From: Elusimicrobiota bacterium
GTDB taxonomy: Bacteria > Elusimicrobiota > Endomicrobiia > Endomicrobiales > Endomicrobiaceae
Direction: 5' to 3'
NCBI GenBank assembly: GCA_017525905.1
Contig: JAFXSD010000018.1
Location: forward strand, 1-64,000
DNA: 64,000 bases
The notes under the pieces were generated by a model that searched no databases, was not told where the DNA came from, and was given only the letters and a program-made list of their open reading frames with translations. Made by a program: the position numbers and the translations under genes. Each line of letters begins with the position of its first letter. The first letter of the stretch is position 1. This document shows, piece by piece, positions 1 to 7,262 of the stretch.

Positions 1-1453
1 TATAAGCAGACAAATTTGGTGGGGACACAGAATACCTGTTTTTTATTGTGTTGATGAAAACGGTAACAAAACAAGTTGCCCTCCTATAGTTGAACAGGAT
101 ACACCGACAAAATGTCCTCATTGCGGTAACACACATTTAGTTCAGGATAACGATGTTTTGGATACATGGTTTTCTTCCGCTATGTGGCCGTTCAGTGTAT
201 TTAATTGGGGAGAAAATCCGGACAATGAAGAATTAAAATATTATTATCCTACCGGAGTTCTTGTAACAGGTCACGAAATTCTTTATTTGTGGGTTGCAAG
301 AATGGTTCAAATGGGACTTGAATTCTTGAACGATATACCATTCAGTGATGTGTTTATTCACGGTATAGTCAGAGATAAGCACGGATTAAAAATGTCCAAA
401 TCCAAAGGTAATGTTATTAATCCGTTGGAAATTATGGATCAGTTCGGAACGGATGCTTTAAGGTTTGCTTTGGCACAATCCGCGGCTCCGGGAAGAGATA
501 TGCAAATATCTAATGATTCTTTCCTTGCGGCAAGAAATTTTGCAAACAAAATTTGGAATGCTTCAAGATTTATTCTTATGAATAAAGGAGAATTGGAAAT
601 ATTGGATACACCGCAGGTAAAAGAACTTTCGGATAAGTGGATACTTAACGAATATAACCAAACAATAAAAACCGTTACAAGAGCATTTGAAGTTTACGAT
701 ATAGATGTCGCTTCAAGAACTCTTTACGATTTTATTTGGACAAAGTTCTGTGATTGGTATATAGAACTTTCAAAAATCAGAATGACATCCGAAAATGTTG
801 AAGAAAAGAAACAAGTATTGTCCGTTCTTATTTATGTGTTGAAAGGAACAATAAAAATGCTTGCACCTATTATGCCTTTTATAAGCGATGAATTATGGTC
901 AATATTTAATAACACAACGGAAAGTATAGTAAATTCAAGTTTCCCTGTTTATGATGATAAACTTGTTTTTGCAAATGAAGCAAATCAAATGGCTGTAGTT
1001 CAGGAAATTGTTTCCAAAATAAGAAATGTAAGAAGTGAAATGAATATTTCACCGGCGGCATTTATTACAACAAAAATAAAAGTGTTGGATGAAAGTAAGT
1101 TTGCTGTTGTTGAAAATAACCAAGCATACATAAAATCGTTAGGTAAAATAAAAGATTTGGTTATCGGTAAAGATATTCAAAGAGAAAAAAATTCCGCTTT
1201 GGCTGTTGCCACCGGCTTTGAAATGCTTATACCTTTGGAAGGTCTTATAGATATAGAAAAAGAAAAAGCAAGAATAAACAAAGAAATAAAAAATATTATA
1301 GCGGAACAGGAAAAATATAATAAAAAGTTGTCTAATCCGAAATTCGTAGAAAAAGCTCCTGCGGAAGAAGTTGCAAGAATAAGACAAAAACTTGCAGATA
1401 CACAAAGTAAAATTGCAACATTGGAAGAAACTTTAAAGAACTACGAAAATTGA
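1..1453 (+). CDS. valS: Valyl-tRNA synthetase, 3' part (5' end outside window)
   Basis: Class I aminoacyl-tRNA synthetase that charges tRNA-Val. The open frame runs in from the left edge (reading frame from base 2), so the gene is partial; about 483 C-terminal residues are present. The first visible residues read SRQIWWGHRIP, a ValRS signature, followed by DVLDTWFSSAMWPF and the KMSKS catalytic loop encoded at 389-403. A Cys pair (CPHCG, near 115-126) sits in the editing/zinc-like region. The last ~70 residues are Lys/Glu-rich heptads (LIDIEKEKARINKEI onward), the coiled-coil tRNA-binding arm typical of ValRS. An internal ATG at 158 is not the real start because conserved ValRS sequence lies upstream of it. 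Identity is very secure. Confidence 0.97.
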   Translation, partial: ISRQIWWGHRIPVFYCVDENGNKTSCPPIVEQDTPTKCPHCGNTHLVQDNDVLDTWFSSAMWPFSVFNWGENPDNEELKYYYPTGVLVTGHEILYLWVARMVQMGLEFLNDIPFSDVFIHGIVRDKHGLKMSKSKGNVINPLEIMDQFGTDALRFALAQSAAPGRDMQISNDSFLAARNFANKIWNASRFILMNKGELEILDTPQVKELSDKWILNEYNQTIKTVTRAFEVYDIDVASRTLYDFIWTKFCDWYIELSKIRMTSENVEEKKQVLSVLIYVLKGTIKMLAPIMPFISDELWSIFNNTTESIVNSSFPVYDDKLVFANEANQMAVVQEIVSKIRNVRSEMNISPAAFITTKIKVLDESKFAVVENNQAYIKSLGKIKDLVIGKDIQREKNSALAVATGFEMLIPLEGLIDIEKEKARINKEIKNIIAEQEKYNKKLSNPKFVEKAPAEEVARIRQKLADTQSKIATLEETLKNYEN

Positions 1454-1455
1454 GG

Positions 1456-1487
1456 AATAGAGGGATAGAAGTATAGAGGGATAGAAA
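1456..1487 (+). repeat. 32-bp four-octamer tandem repeat, copy 1
   Basis: Four consecutive octamers AATAGAGG, GATAGAAG, TATAGAGG and GATAGAAA fill the valS-rph gap. The same four-octamer layout ending in GAAA occurs at 4694-4725 and 21195-21226. The GAGGG around 1476-1480 lies about 9 nt before the rph ATG, so the repeat may supply its ribosome-binding site. Confidence 0.75.
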
Positions 1488-1489
1488 CA

Positions 1490-2176
1490 ATGAGAAAAAT
1501 TAAAATAGTAAAAAATTATTTGAAACATGCTGAAGGTTCCTGTATGTTTTCTTTAGGCGAAACAAAAGTGTTGTGTGTTGCAACGGTAGAAGAAAAAGTT
1601 CCGCCTTTTATAGAAGCGGAAAAAAGAGAACAGGGTTGGGTAACTGCGGAATATTCCATGATGCCGAGATCTTGTAACGATAGAATTTCAAGAAAGAAAT
1701 TACAAAACGGCAGAGCTCAGGAAATTTCAAGACTTGTAGGAAGATCGTTAAGAGCCTGTGTGGATTTGGAAAAGTTAGGTAAAAGAACAATAACTATAGA
1801 TTGTGATGTTATAAGAGCCGACGGCGGAACAAGAACAGCATCAATTAACGGCGGTTTTATAGCACTTGCTCTTGCACTTAAAAAATTACAGAAACAAAAA
1901 CTGATAGAAACATTACCTTTGAAAGGTTTTTTGGCGGCAATAAGTGTAGGTTTCGTGGGTAAACAAATGGTGTTGGATTTGTCCGCAAAAGAAGATAATG
2001 TTGCCGATATTGATATGAATGTCGTTATGCTTGATAACGGAGATTTGGTTGAAGTTCAAGGAACAGCCGAAGGCCACACATTTTCAAGAAAAGATTTAGA
2101 TAAAATGTTGGACAGTGCAAAAACAGGAATATTTCAAGTAATAAAAGCACAAAAAAAAGCATTGGGAAAAATTTAA
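1490..2176 (+). CDS. rph: Ribonuclease PH
   Basis: Phosphorolytic 3'-5' exoribonuclease that trims tRNA 3' ends. The 228-residue protein spans the whole RNase PH fold, near the usual ~240. Family landmarks are EKREQGWVTAEYSMMPR (44-60), NGRAQEISRLVGRSLRA (73-89) and the phosphate-binding DGGTRTASINGG (111-122). The start at 1490 follows the octamer repeat, whose GAGGG may act as Shine-Dalgarno. It is followed after 1 nt by rdgB, a common pairing in bacteria, so the two are almost surely cotranscribed. Confidence 0.96.
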   Translation: MRKIKIVKNYLKHAEGSCMFSLGETKVLCVATVEEKVPPFIEAEKREQGWVTAEYSMMPRSCNDRISRKKLQNGRAQEISRLVGRSLRACVDLEKLGKRTITIDCDVIRADGGTRTASINGGFIALALALKKLQKQKLIETLPLKGFLAAISVGFVGKQMVLDLSAKEDNVADIDMNVVMLDNGDLVEVQGTAEGHTFSRKDLDKMLDSAKTGIFQVIKAQKKALGKI

Positions 2177-2177
2177 A

Positions 2178-2774
2178 ATGAAAGAAATAATACTTGCCAC
2201 CGGAAACAAACATAAAGTTGTTGAAATAAAAGATATTTTAAAAGATTTGGCCGTAACAATAAAACCTATGACCGATTTCGAAAAGTATCCCGAAGTTGTT
2301 GAAGACGGACAAACTTTACAGGATAATGCAATAAAAAAAGCAACGGAAGTTGCAAAATATTTTAATTCGTGGGCAATAGCCGATGATACCGGACTTGAAG
2401 TAAATTATTTGAACGGTGCACCCGGAGTCTATTCTTCAAGATATGCCGGTGAAAATTGTTCTTATGCGGATAACAATAACAAGTTGTTAAAAGCACTTAA
2501 CGGCGTACAAATGGAAAACAGACAAGCACAATTCAGATGTGTTATTGCTTTAAGTGATCCGCAAGGTAATGTAAAAATACTAGGAGAAGGCAAAATAAAA
2601 GGATATATTGCCGAAAGCTTGTCCGGAACAACCGGGTTCGGTTACGATCCTTTATTTTATGTCCCTAAATATGACAAAACTTTTGCCGAGCTTGGTGAAG
2701 AAATAAAAAATCAAATCAGTCACAGAGCAATGGCTCTTAAAGATTTCAAAAATAAATTTTTATCTTTAAAATAA
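2178..2774 (+). CDS. rdgB: XTP/dITP diphosphatase (RdgB/HAM1 family)
   Basis: House-cleaning nucleotide pyrophosphatase that hydrolyses dITP, ITP and XTP to the monophosphates, keeping deaminated purines out of DNA and RNA. 198 residues, standard length. It opens with IILATGNKHKVVEIKDIL, the family N-terminal substrate loop, and contains DDTGLEVNYLNGAPGVYSSRYAG, TTGFGYDPLFYVP and ISHRAMALKDF, all diagnostic. It is translationally close to rph (1-nt gap) and is followed 2 nt later by a TIGR04076 gene. Confidence 0.96.
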   Translation: MKEIILATGNKHKVVEIKDILKDLAVTIKPMTDFEKYPEVVEDGQTLQDNAIKKATEVAKYFNSWAIADDTGLEVNYLNGAPGVYSSRYAGENCSYADNNNKLLKALNGVQMENRQAQFRCVIALSDPQGNVKILGEGKIKGYIAESLSGTTGFGYDPLFYVPKYDKTFAELGEEIKNQISHRAMALKDFKNKFLSLK

Positions 2775-2776
2775 TT

Positions 2777-3079
2777 ATGAAATCCGTAAAAATTACCGTA
2801 CTGAAACAAACTCAATATAAAGATTTAATGGAAAAGTACGAAAATCCTATAGAACATGCATGCAATTTAAAAATCGGAGACACTTTTGTTTCGGTAAATG
2901 CACAAAAACCGGACAATTTATGTGACAGTGCATGGGAAAGTATGGAAAAATTTGTTAAAGAACTTGCCGGGGGAGGAGGAGATTTTTTTGACGGGTGGAT
3001 GAAAAATAAACATTCCGCAATGATATCCTGTAACGATGGGTTCCGTCCAGTAAGTTTCTATATTGAAACCATAGAATAA
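2777..3079 (+). CDS. TIGR04076 family protein
   Basis: A 100-residue protein of unknown function. Its layout (MKSVKITVLKQTQYKDLMEKY, a central GDTFVSV, LCDSAWESM, a Gly-rich linker, WMKNKHSAMISCNDGFRPVSFYIE) matches what I know as the TIGR04076 family, small proteins common in anaerobes. No catalytic motif is obvious; a conserved Cys sits before DGFRPV. It is the last gene of the rph-rdgB operon, starting 2 nt after the rdgB stop. The assignment is from memory of the family and is fairly firm; function is unknown. Confidence 0.75.
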   Translation: MKSVKITVLKQTQYKDLMEKYENPIEHACNLKIGDTFVSVNAQKPDNLCDSAWESMEKFVKELAGGGGDFFDGWMKNKHSAMISCNDGFRPVSFYIETIE

Positions 3080-3082
3080 TAA

Positions 3083-3111
3083 TTGAAAAAAATACTCTTA
3101 AAAGATATAAT
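3083..3111 (+). promoter_or_regulatory. sigma70-type promoter of pyrD, start-proximal
   Basis: -35 TTGAAA (3083-3088), a 17-bp spacer and a perfect -10 TATAAT (3106-3111). The pyrD ATG is at 3121, so transcription would begin within about 0-4 nt of the start codon. No Shine-Dalgarno precedes the ATG. This predicts a leaderless pyrD mRNA. Confidence 0.75.
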
Positions 3112-3120
3112 AATACCGTT

Positions 3121-4026
3121 ATGAACAGTTTAAGCACAAATTTTTTAGGAATAAAGATGAAAAGCCCGTTGCTTACCGCATCGGGAACTTTCGGTTACGG
3201 CAACGAATTAACCGATTTAATTGATATTACAAAAATCGGTGCCATAGTAACAAAAACCATAACTTTGGAAGAAAGGTTGGGAAACCCGCAACCAAGAATC
3301 GCGGAAGTTGCAAGCGGTATGCTTAACACTATCGGCCTTCAAAATATCGGTGTAAAAAAATTTATAGAAACAAAGTTGGATGCAATATTAAAATTAAAAG
3401 TTCCTATAATCGTAAGTGTTGCGGGAGCATGTGTAAGTGATTATGCAAGAACGGTTATGGAACTTAACAGATATCCTAAAATATCGGCAATAGAATTAAA
3501 CCTTTCCTGCCCGAACTTAAAGAAAACAATCATATCACAAGATGTTGAACTGTTAAGCAATATAATAAAAAGCGTAAAACATATATCAAAGTTTCCTATA
3601 ATTGCGAAACTGTCACCGCAGGTACAAGATATTGCTGCACTTTCGCTTACCGCACAAAATTGCGGTGCGGATGCCGTAACATTAACAAATACTTTTCCGG
3701 CAATGGCTATAGATATCAACACATTTAAACCGAAACTTTCCACCGTTAAAGGCGGAATGTCAGGTCCTTGTGTAAAACCCATGGCTTTAAGGTGTGTGTT
3801 TGATGCTTTCCAAAAAATATCTATACCTATAATAGGTTGCGGCGGAATAACAAACAGTGATGATGTTATAGAATTTATTCTTGCCGGTGCAACTTGTGTA
3901 AGTATAGGAACACAGGTTTTGGTGGAACCGAAAGTGTTTGAAAATACATATGACGGTCTTGAAAAATATTTAAAAGACAAAAAAATAAAGAATATTAAAG
4001 AGTTGCAAGGTAAGGTCAAACTATGA
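3121..4026 (+). CDS. pyrD: Dihydroorotate dehydrogenase, class 1B-like catalytic subunit
   Basis: Oxidises dihydroorotate to orotate in pyrimidine synthesis. 301 residues, a flavin TIM barrel. SGTFGYGNE (21-29), NPQPRIAEVASGMLNTIGLQN (55-75) and the catalytic Cys130 in ELNLSCPN identify class 1; the SGMLN-IGLQN stretch resembles the 1B (PyrD/PyrK) subtype. The FMN/phosphate loop GGMSGP and GCGGI near residue 240 are present. The partner pyrK is not in this window. It overlaps pyrF by 4 nt (ATGA), so the two are translationally coupled. A consensus promoter ends 10 nt before the ATG. Confidence 0.95.
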   Translation: MNSLSTNFLGIKMKSPLLTASGTFGYGNELTDLIDITKIGAIVTKTITLEERLGNPQPRIAEVASGMLNTIGLQNIGVKKFIETKLDAILKLKVPIIVSVAGACVSDYARTVMELNRYPKISAIELNLSCPNLKKTIISQDVELLSNIIKSVKHISKFPIIAKLSPQVQDIAALSLTAQNCGADAVTLTNTFPAMAIDINTFKPKLSTVKGGMSGPCVKPMALRCVFDAFQKISIPIIGCGGITNSDDVIEFILAGATCVSIGTQVLVEPKVFENTYDGLEKYLKDKKIKNIKELQGKVKL

Positions 4027-4667
4027 ACAAAACAATATTGGCATTAGATGTTTTTGATTTAAAAAAAGCCGAAAAATTAGTTAAAGATTTAAGCCCTTAT
4101 ATAGATGTTTTTAAGGTTGGTCCGATACTTTTTTTACAATCCGGTAAGGAAATAATAAAGATGATAAACGATAACGGTAAAAAAGTATTTTTGGATTTAA
4201 AGTTTCATGATATTCCGGCAACAGTTCAAAGAGCGGTACAATCCGCAAGAGATTTGGGCGTTTACAGTTTAACCGTTCATTCCTGCGGCGGAGAAGAAAT
4301 GTTAAAACTTGCAACATCTGTTGAAAACAGACCTAAAATTTGGGCGGTAACCGTTTTAACAAGCCAGGTTACCACGACGGAAGAAGTTGTAAGAAGAGCA
4401 AAACTTGCTAAAGATTGCGGTGTTGACGGAGTAATATCTTCACCGCTTGAAATAGAAACAATAAAGTCAAACTGCGGCAAAGAGTTTGAAGTTGTTACAC
4501 CGGGTATAAGACCTGTTAAAGTTCAAGACGACCAAAAAAGAGTGGCAACTCCGGAATCCGCAGTTAAAGCGGGAGCCAATTTTATAGTTGTCGGAAGGCC
4601 TATAATTCAGGCGGAAAATCCTGTAGAAGTTGCAAAAAGTATTTACGAATCAATAAAAGGAATATAA
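4023..4667 (+). CDS. pyrF: Orotidine 5'-phosphate decarboxylase
   Basis: Decarboxylates OMP to UMP, the last step of the pathway. 214 residues, compact type. ILALDV (Asp9), Lys31 in VFKVGP and the catalytic D-x-K-x-x-D set Asp58/Lys60/Asp63 in FLDLKFHDIPAT are all visible; the phosphate-binding TPGIRPV and the GANFIVVGRPI segment close the barrel. It overlaps pyrD by 4 nt. A repeat-rich 161-bp gap separates it from pyrE, so pyrE may be transcribed separately. Confidence 0.96.
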   Translation: MNKTILALDVFDLKKAEKLVKDLSPYIDVFKVGPILFLQSGKEIIKMINDNGKKVFLDLKFHDIPATVQRAVQSARDLGVYSLTVHSCGGEEMLKLATSVENRPKIWAVTVLTSQVTTTEEVVRRAKLAKDCGVDGVISSPLEIETIKSNCGKEFEVVTPGIRPVKVQDDQKRVATPESAVKAGANFIVVGRPIIQAENPVEVAKSIYESIKGI

Positions 4668-4689
4668 AATTTTCACAAAGTGAAAATTT
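4667..4689. repeat. Stem-loop with C-AAA-G apex (H1)
   Basis: Perfect 10-bp arms AAATTTTCAC and GTGAAAATTT around an AAA loop, immediately after the pyrF stop. It has no T-tract continuing beyond the arm, so it is not a standard terminator. Relatives with the same apex occur at 4795-4817, 6453-6473, 11054-11073, 11091-11109 and, in the opposite orientation, 27869-27887. Confidence 0.75.
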
Positions 4690-4693
4690 GATG

Positions 4694-4725
4694 TATAGAA
4701 GTATAGAGGTATAGAGGTATAGAAA
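4694..4725 (+). repeat. 32-bp four-octamer tandem repeat, copy 2
   Basis: Octamers TATAGAAG, TATAGAGG, TATAGAGG and TATAGAAA. It forms an imperfect inverted repeat with 4759-4790, whose reverse complement is TATGGATG, TATGGATG, AATGGATG, TATAGAAA (25 of 32 positions identical), separated by 33 bp. The pair is itself framed by the stem-loops at 4667-4689 and 4795-4817. Confidence 0.8.
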
Positions 4726-4758
4726 AAGCAACAACGAAAATGGAAATTGTATTTGTAG

Positions 4759-4790
4759 TTTCTATACATCCATTCATCCATACATCCATA
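4759..4790 (-). repeat. Inverted partner of the four-octamer repeat
   Basis: Four octamers in reverse orientation, containing CATCCATTCATCCATACATCC-like sequence. With 4694-4725 it would make a long imperfect hairpin. Together with the flanking stem-loops the whole 4667-4817 segment looks like a small non-coding repeat element filling the pyrF-pyrE gap. Confidence 0.7.
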
Positions 4791-4794
4791 TCTC

Positions 4795-4817
4795 AAAAAA
4801 TCGCAAAGTGATTTTTT
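4795..4817. repeat. Stem-loop with C-AAA-G apex (H2)
   Basis: Arms AAAAAATCGC and GTGATTTTTT (one G-T pair) around an AAA loop, just before the pyrE Shine-Dalgarno (aaggag, about 4818-4823). Its T-rich right arm could terminate transcription or influence pyrE translation; both are guesses. Confidence 0.65.
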
Positions 4818-4828
4818 AAGGAGAATAT

Positions 4829-5404
4829 ATGAATCAGGAAGAAATGAAAGAATTATTCAAAAAACATAATGCATTATTAAACGGACACTTTTTATTGTCA
4901 AGCGGATTACATTCCGATACATATTTTCAGTCTGCACTTATATTGCAACATCCTGAAGTTGCACAAGTGTTGGCACAGAACTTAAAAGAAAAAATTGTAC
5001 AAGTTGTAAAAGATATAGATGTTGTAGTTTCACCTGCAATGGGCGGAGTAATAATCGGTCATGAAATGGGAAGAGCATTCGGAACCAGAGCAATTTTTAC
5101 CGAAAGAGTTGACGGTAAAGTTACATTAAGAAGAGGCTTTTCCGTAAGTAAAGGTGAAAAAGTTCTTGTCGTTGAAGATGTTATAACAACAGGCCTTTCC
5201 ACAAGAGAAGTTATAGAAAGTTTAAAAGAAACGGGAGCTGAAATAGTTGCCGTATGTTCTTTAGTAGATAGAAGTGCAGGCAAAGTGGATTTCGGTGTTC
5301 CGAGATTTTCTTTGTTGAGTTTGGAAGTTAAAAGTTATAAACCGGAAGAATGTCCGTTATGTAAGGGTGGTTCGAAACCGATTAAGCCCGGCAGCAGAAA
5401 ATAG
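4829..5404 (+). CDS. pyrE: Orotate phosphoribosyltransferase
   Basis: Joins orotate and PRPP to make OMP. 191 residues. FLLSSGLHSDTYFQSA (21-36) is the orotate/PRPP lid region, and VVEDVITTG (114-122) is the PRPP-binding motif. The C-terminus, CPLCKGGSKPIKPGSRK, has the CxxC and PGSR ending seen in Thermus-type OPRTs. A good aaggag lies ahead of the ATG. It completes the pyrD-F-E set after the repeat element. Confidence 0.95.
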   Translation: MNQEEMKELFKKHNALLNGHFLLSSGLHSDTYFQSALILQHPEVAQVLAQNLKEKIVQVVKDIDVVVSPAMGGVIIGHEMGRAFGTRAIFTERVDGKVTLRRGFSVSKGEKVLVVEDVITTGLSTREVIESLKETGAEIVAVCSLVDRSAGKVDFGVPRFSLLSLEVKSYKPEECPLCKGGSKPIKPGSRK

Positions 5405-5439
5405 AGACGGCAATTTATAATTTGTAATGGACGAATTGT

Positions 5440-6396
5440 ATGCTTGAACAATTAACGGATAAAATTCTAAATCAAAATTATCATATAACAAAACAGGAAG
5501 CACTGTCTCTTGTAACGGAAGATTTACAGGAGCTTTCTTTTGCTGCCGAAAAAATAAAACAAAAATTTTGCGGTAACAAATTTGATATGTGCTCAATAGT
5601 CAGCGGTAAAAGCGGTAAATGCAGCGAAAACTGTAAATTTTGTGCACAATCTTCACATTATAAAACAAGCATAAAAGAGTATCCTTTACTTGACAGCCAA
5701 AATATATTTAAAGAAGCAAAACATAATGCGGATAAAAAAGTTAAAAGATTTTCCATTGTTACATCAGGTAAAAAACTTTCCGATACGGAAATCGATTCCG
5801 TTTGTCAAACTTATAAAAATATAAAAAACAAATGTGATATTTTGTTATGTGCTTCTATGGGACTTTTGTCTTATGAACAACTTGTAAAATTAAAACAGGC
5901 AGGTGTTACAAGATATCATTGCAACCTGGAAACATCAAGAAGATTTTTTCCTAATATATGTTCTACACATACCTATGATGATAAAATAAATACAATAAAC
6001 CTTGCAAAGAAAGCCGGACTTGAAATTTGCAGCGGCGGGATTTTCGGGTTGGGAGAAACTTTTGAAGACAGAATAGATATGTTTTTTGATATCTATAATC
6101 TGGGTATAAAATCCGTTCCGATAAATGTTTTAAATCCCATAAAAGGAACACCATTTGAAAATAATAAAATTTTATCTCAGGAAGAAATTAACAGAACTGT
6201 TGCAACAGCAAGATTTATTTTGCCGGATGCATTTATAAGACTTGCCGGCGGAAGACTTTTATTTAAAGATAAAGGTGTGTCGATGTTTTCTTCAGGCGCA
6301 AATGCCACAATTACCGGAGATATGCTTACAACATCCGGTACTTCAATAGATGAAGATTTTGATACAATAAAACGATTAGGCTTAAAAATTTGCTAA
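5440..6396 (+). CDS. bioB: Biotin synthase
   Basis: Radical SAM enzyme inserting sulfur into dethiobiotin. 318 residues, normal length. The SAM-cluster cysteines are C61, C65 and C68 in GKCSENCKFCAQS; further family landmarks are LLCASMG, YHCNLETS and EICSGGIFGLGET, which carry the probable [2Fe-2S] ligand cysteines, plus RLAGGR near the C-terminus. No other bio genes are nearby, so it may use imported or separately encoded precursor. No Shine-Dalgarno is visible; a TATAAT at 5416-5421 lies 18 nt upstream of the ATG, so a very short leader is possible. Confidence 0.93.
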   Translation: MLEQLTDKILNQNYHITKQEALSLVTEDLQELSFAAEKIKQKFCGNKFDMCSIVSGKSGKCSENCKFCAQSSHYKTSIKEYPLLDSQNIFKEAKHNADKKVKRFSIVTSGKKLSDTEIDSVCQTYKNIKNKCDILLCASMGLLSYEQLVKLKQAGVTRYHCNLETSRRFFPNICSTHTYDDKINTINLAKKAGLEICSGGIFGLGETFEDRIDMFFDIYNLGIKSVPINVLNPIKGTPFENNKILSQEEINRTVATARFILPDAFIRLAGGRLLFKDKGVSMFSSGANATITGDMLTTSGTSIDEDFDTIKRLGLKIC

Positions 6397-6452
6397 ATGC
6401 GAAATTTATATATTTACTTCCAATCATCCAATCCTACAAATTTCTGCTCTTC

Positions 6453-6473
6453 AAAAATTGCAAAGCGATTTTT
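6453..6473. repeat. Stem-loop with C-AAA-G apex (H3)
   Basis: Arms AAAAATTGC and GCGATTTTT (one T-G pair) around AAA, in the bioB-sufC gap. A stretch at about 6418-6437 (ccaatcatccaatcctac) looks like a degenerate inverted octamer repeat, echoing the layout of the pyrF-pyrE gap. Confidence 0.6.
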
Positions 6474-6520
6474 ATATTGATAAAATATAAAAATATTAAT
6501 AACAATTTTTGGAGAGCAAC

Positions 6521-7249
6521 ATGTTAGAACTTAAAAATATTTCTTTTGATGTAATGGTAAACGGACAAAAAAAAGAAATATTAAAAAATCTCAATATAAA
6601 GTTTGATAATAATAAATTTATAGTTATTACCGGTCCCAACGGCAGCGGAAAATCTACACTTGCAAAAATAATTGCGGGTATAGTACTTCCGACACAAGGT
6701 CAAATTTTGTTTGATGAAACGGATATTACTGATAAAAGTATAACAGACAGAGCAAAATCCGGAGTAGGATATGCTTTCCAACAACCAGTAAAATTTAAAG
6801 GTTTACAAGTTTACGATTTGTTAAAAGTTGCGGCAAAAGGTTCTTTAAGTTTGGAACAGGCATGCAACTACTTAAGTAAAGTCGGTTTATGTGCCGGTGA
6901 ATATATAAGAAGAGAAGTTAACGGTTCATTGTCCGGCGGAGAACTTAAAAGAATTGAAATAGCGACCATACTTGCAAAACAATCAAAATTATCCGTATTT
7001 GATGAACCTGAAGCCGGAATAGATTTATGGAGCTTTCAGAATTTAACGAAAATATTTAATTCCATGAGACAAAATATTAACAACGGAACGATAGTTGTTA
7101 TTTCTCATCAGGAAAGAATTTTGGAGATTGCAGACGAAATTCTTGTTCTTGCAGACGGCAAAATAACAATGCAAGGTTCAAGAGAAGAAATATTACCGAA
7201 GATTTTGGGAACGGAATCTGCCGTTACAACTTGTGCAAAACTAAATTAG
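6521..7249 (+). CDS. sufC: SufC-like Fe-S assembly ATPase
   Basis: ABC-type ATPase that powers the SUF scaffold in Fe-S cluster assembly. 242 residues from ATG 6521, chosen because GGAGAG sits 4 nt upstream; a TTG 12 nt earlier is less likely. Walker A GPNGSGKST (38-46), Q-loop FQQP, signature SLSGGELKRIEIATIL, Walker B FDEPEAGID and the H-loop ISHQ are all present. SGGELKRIEIA is typical of SufC rather than of transporters, and there is no permease nearby. Its partner sufB-like gene starts 13 nt downstream. Confidence 0.92.
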   Translation: MLELKNISFDVMVNGQKKEILKNLNIKFDNNKFIVITGPNGSGKSTLAKIIAGIVLPTQGQILFDETDITDKSITDRAKSGVGYAFQQPVKFKGLQVYDLLKVAAKGSLSLEQACNYLSKVGLCAGEYIRREVNGSLSGGELKRIEIATILAKQSKLSVFDEPEAGIDLWSFQNLTKIFNSMRQNINNGTIVVISHQERILEIADEILVLADGKITMQGSREEILPKILGTESAVTTCAKLN

Positions 7250-7262
7250 GAGCATCAAAGAT

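Noticed and set aside
3441-4019. Long open frame on the - strand (192 codons) opposite pyrD
   Set aside because: It is exactly antisense to conserved pyrD sequence, has no recognisable protein features and arises from codon bias.
4694-4790. CRISPR-like repeats in the pyrF-pyrE gap
   Set aside because: Units are 8 bp without spacers and form an inverted pair; no cas genes nearby.
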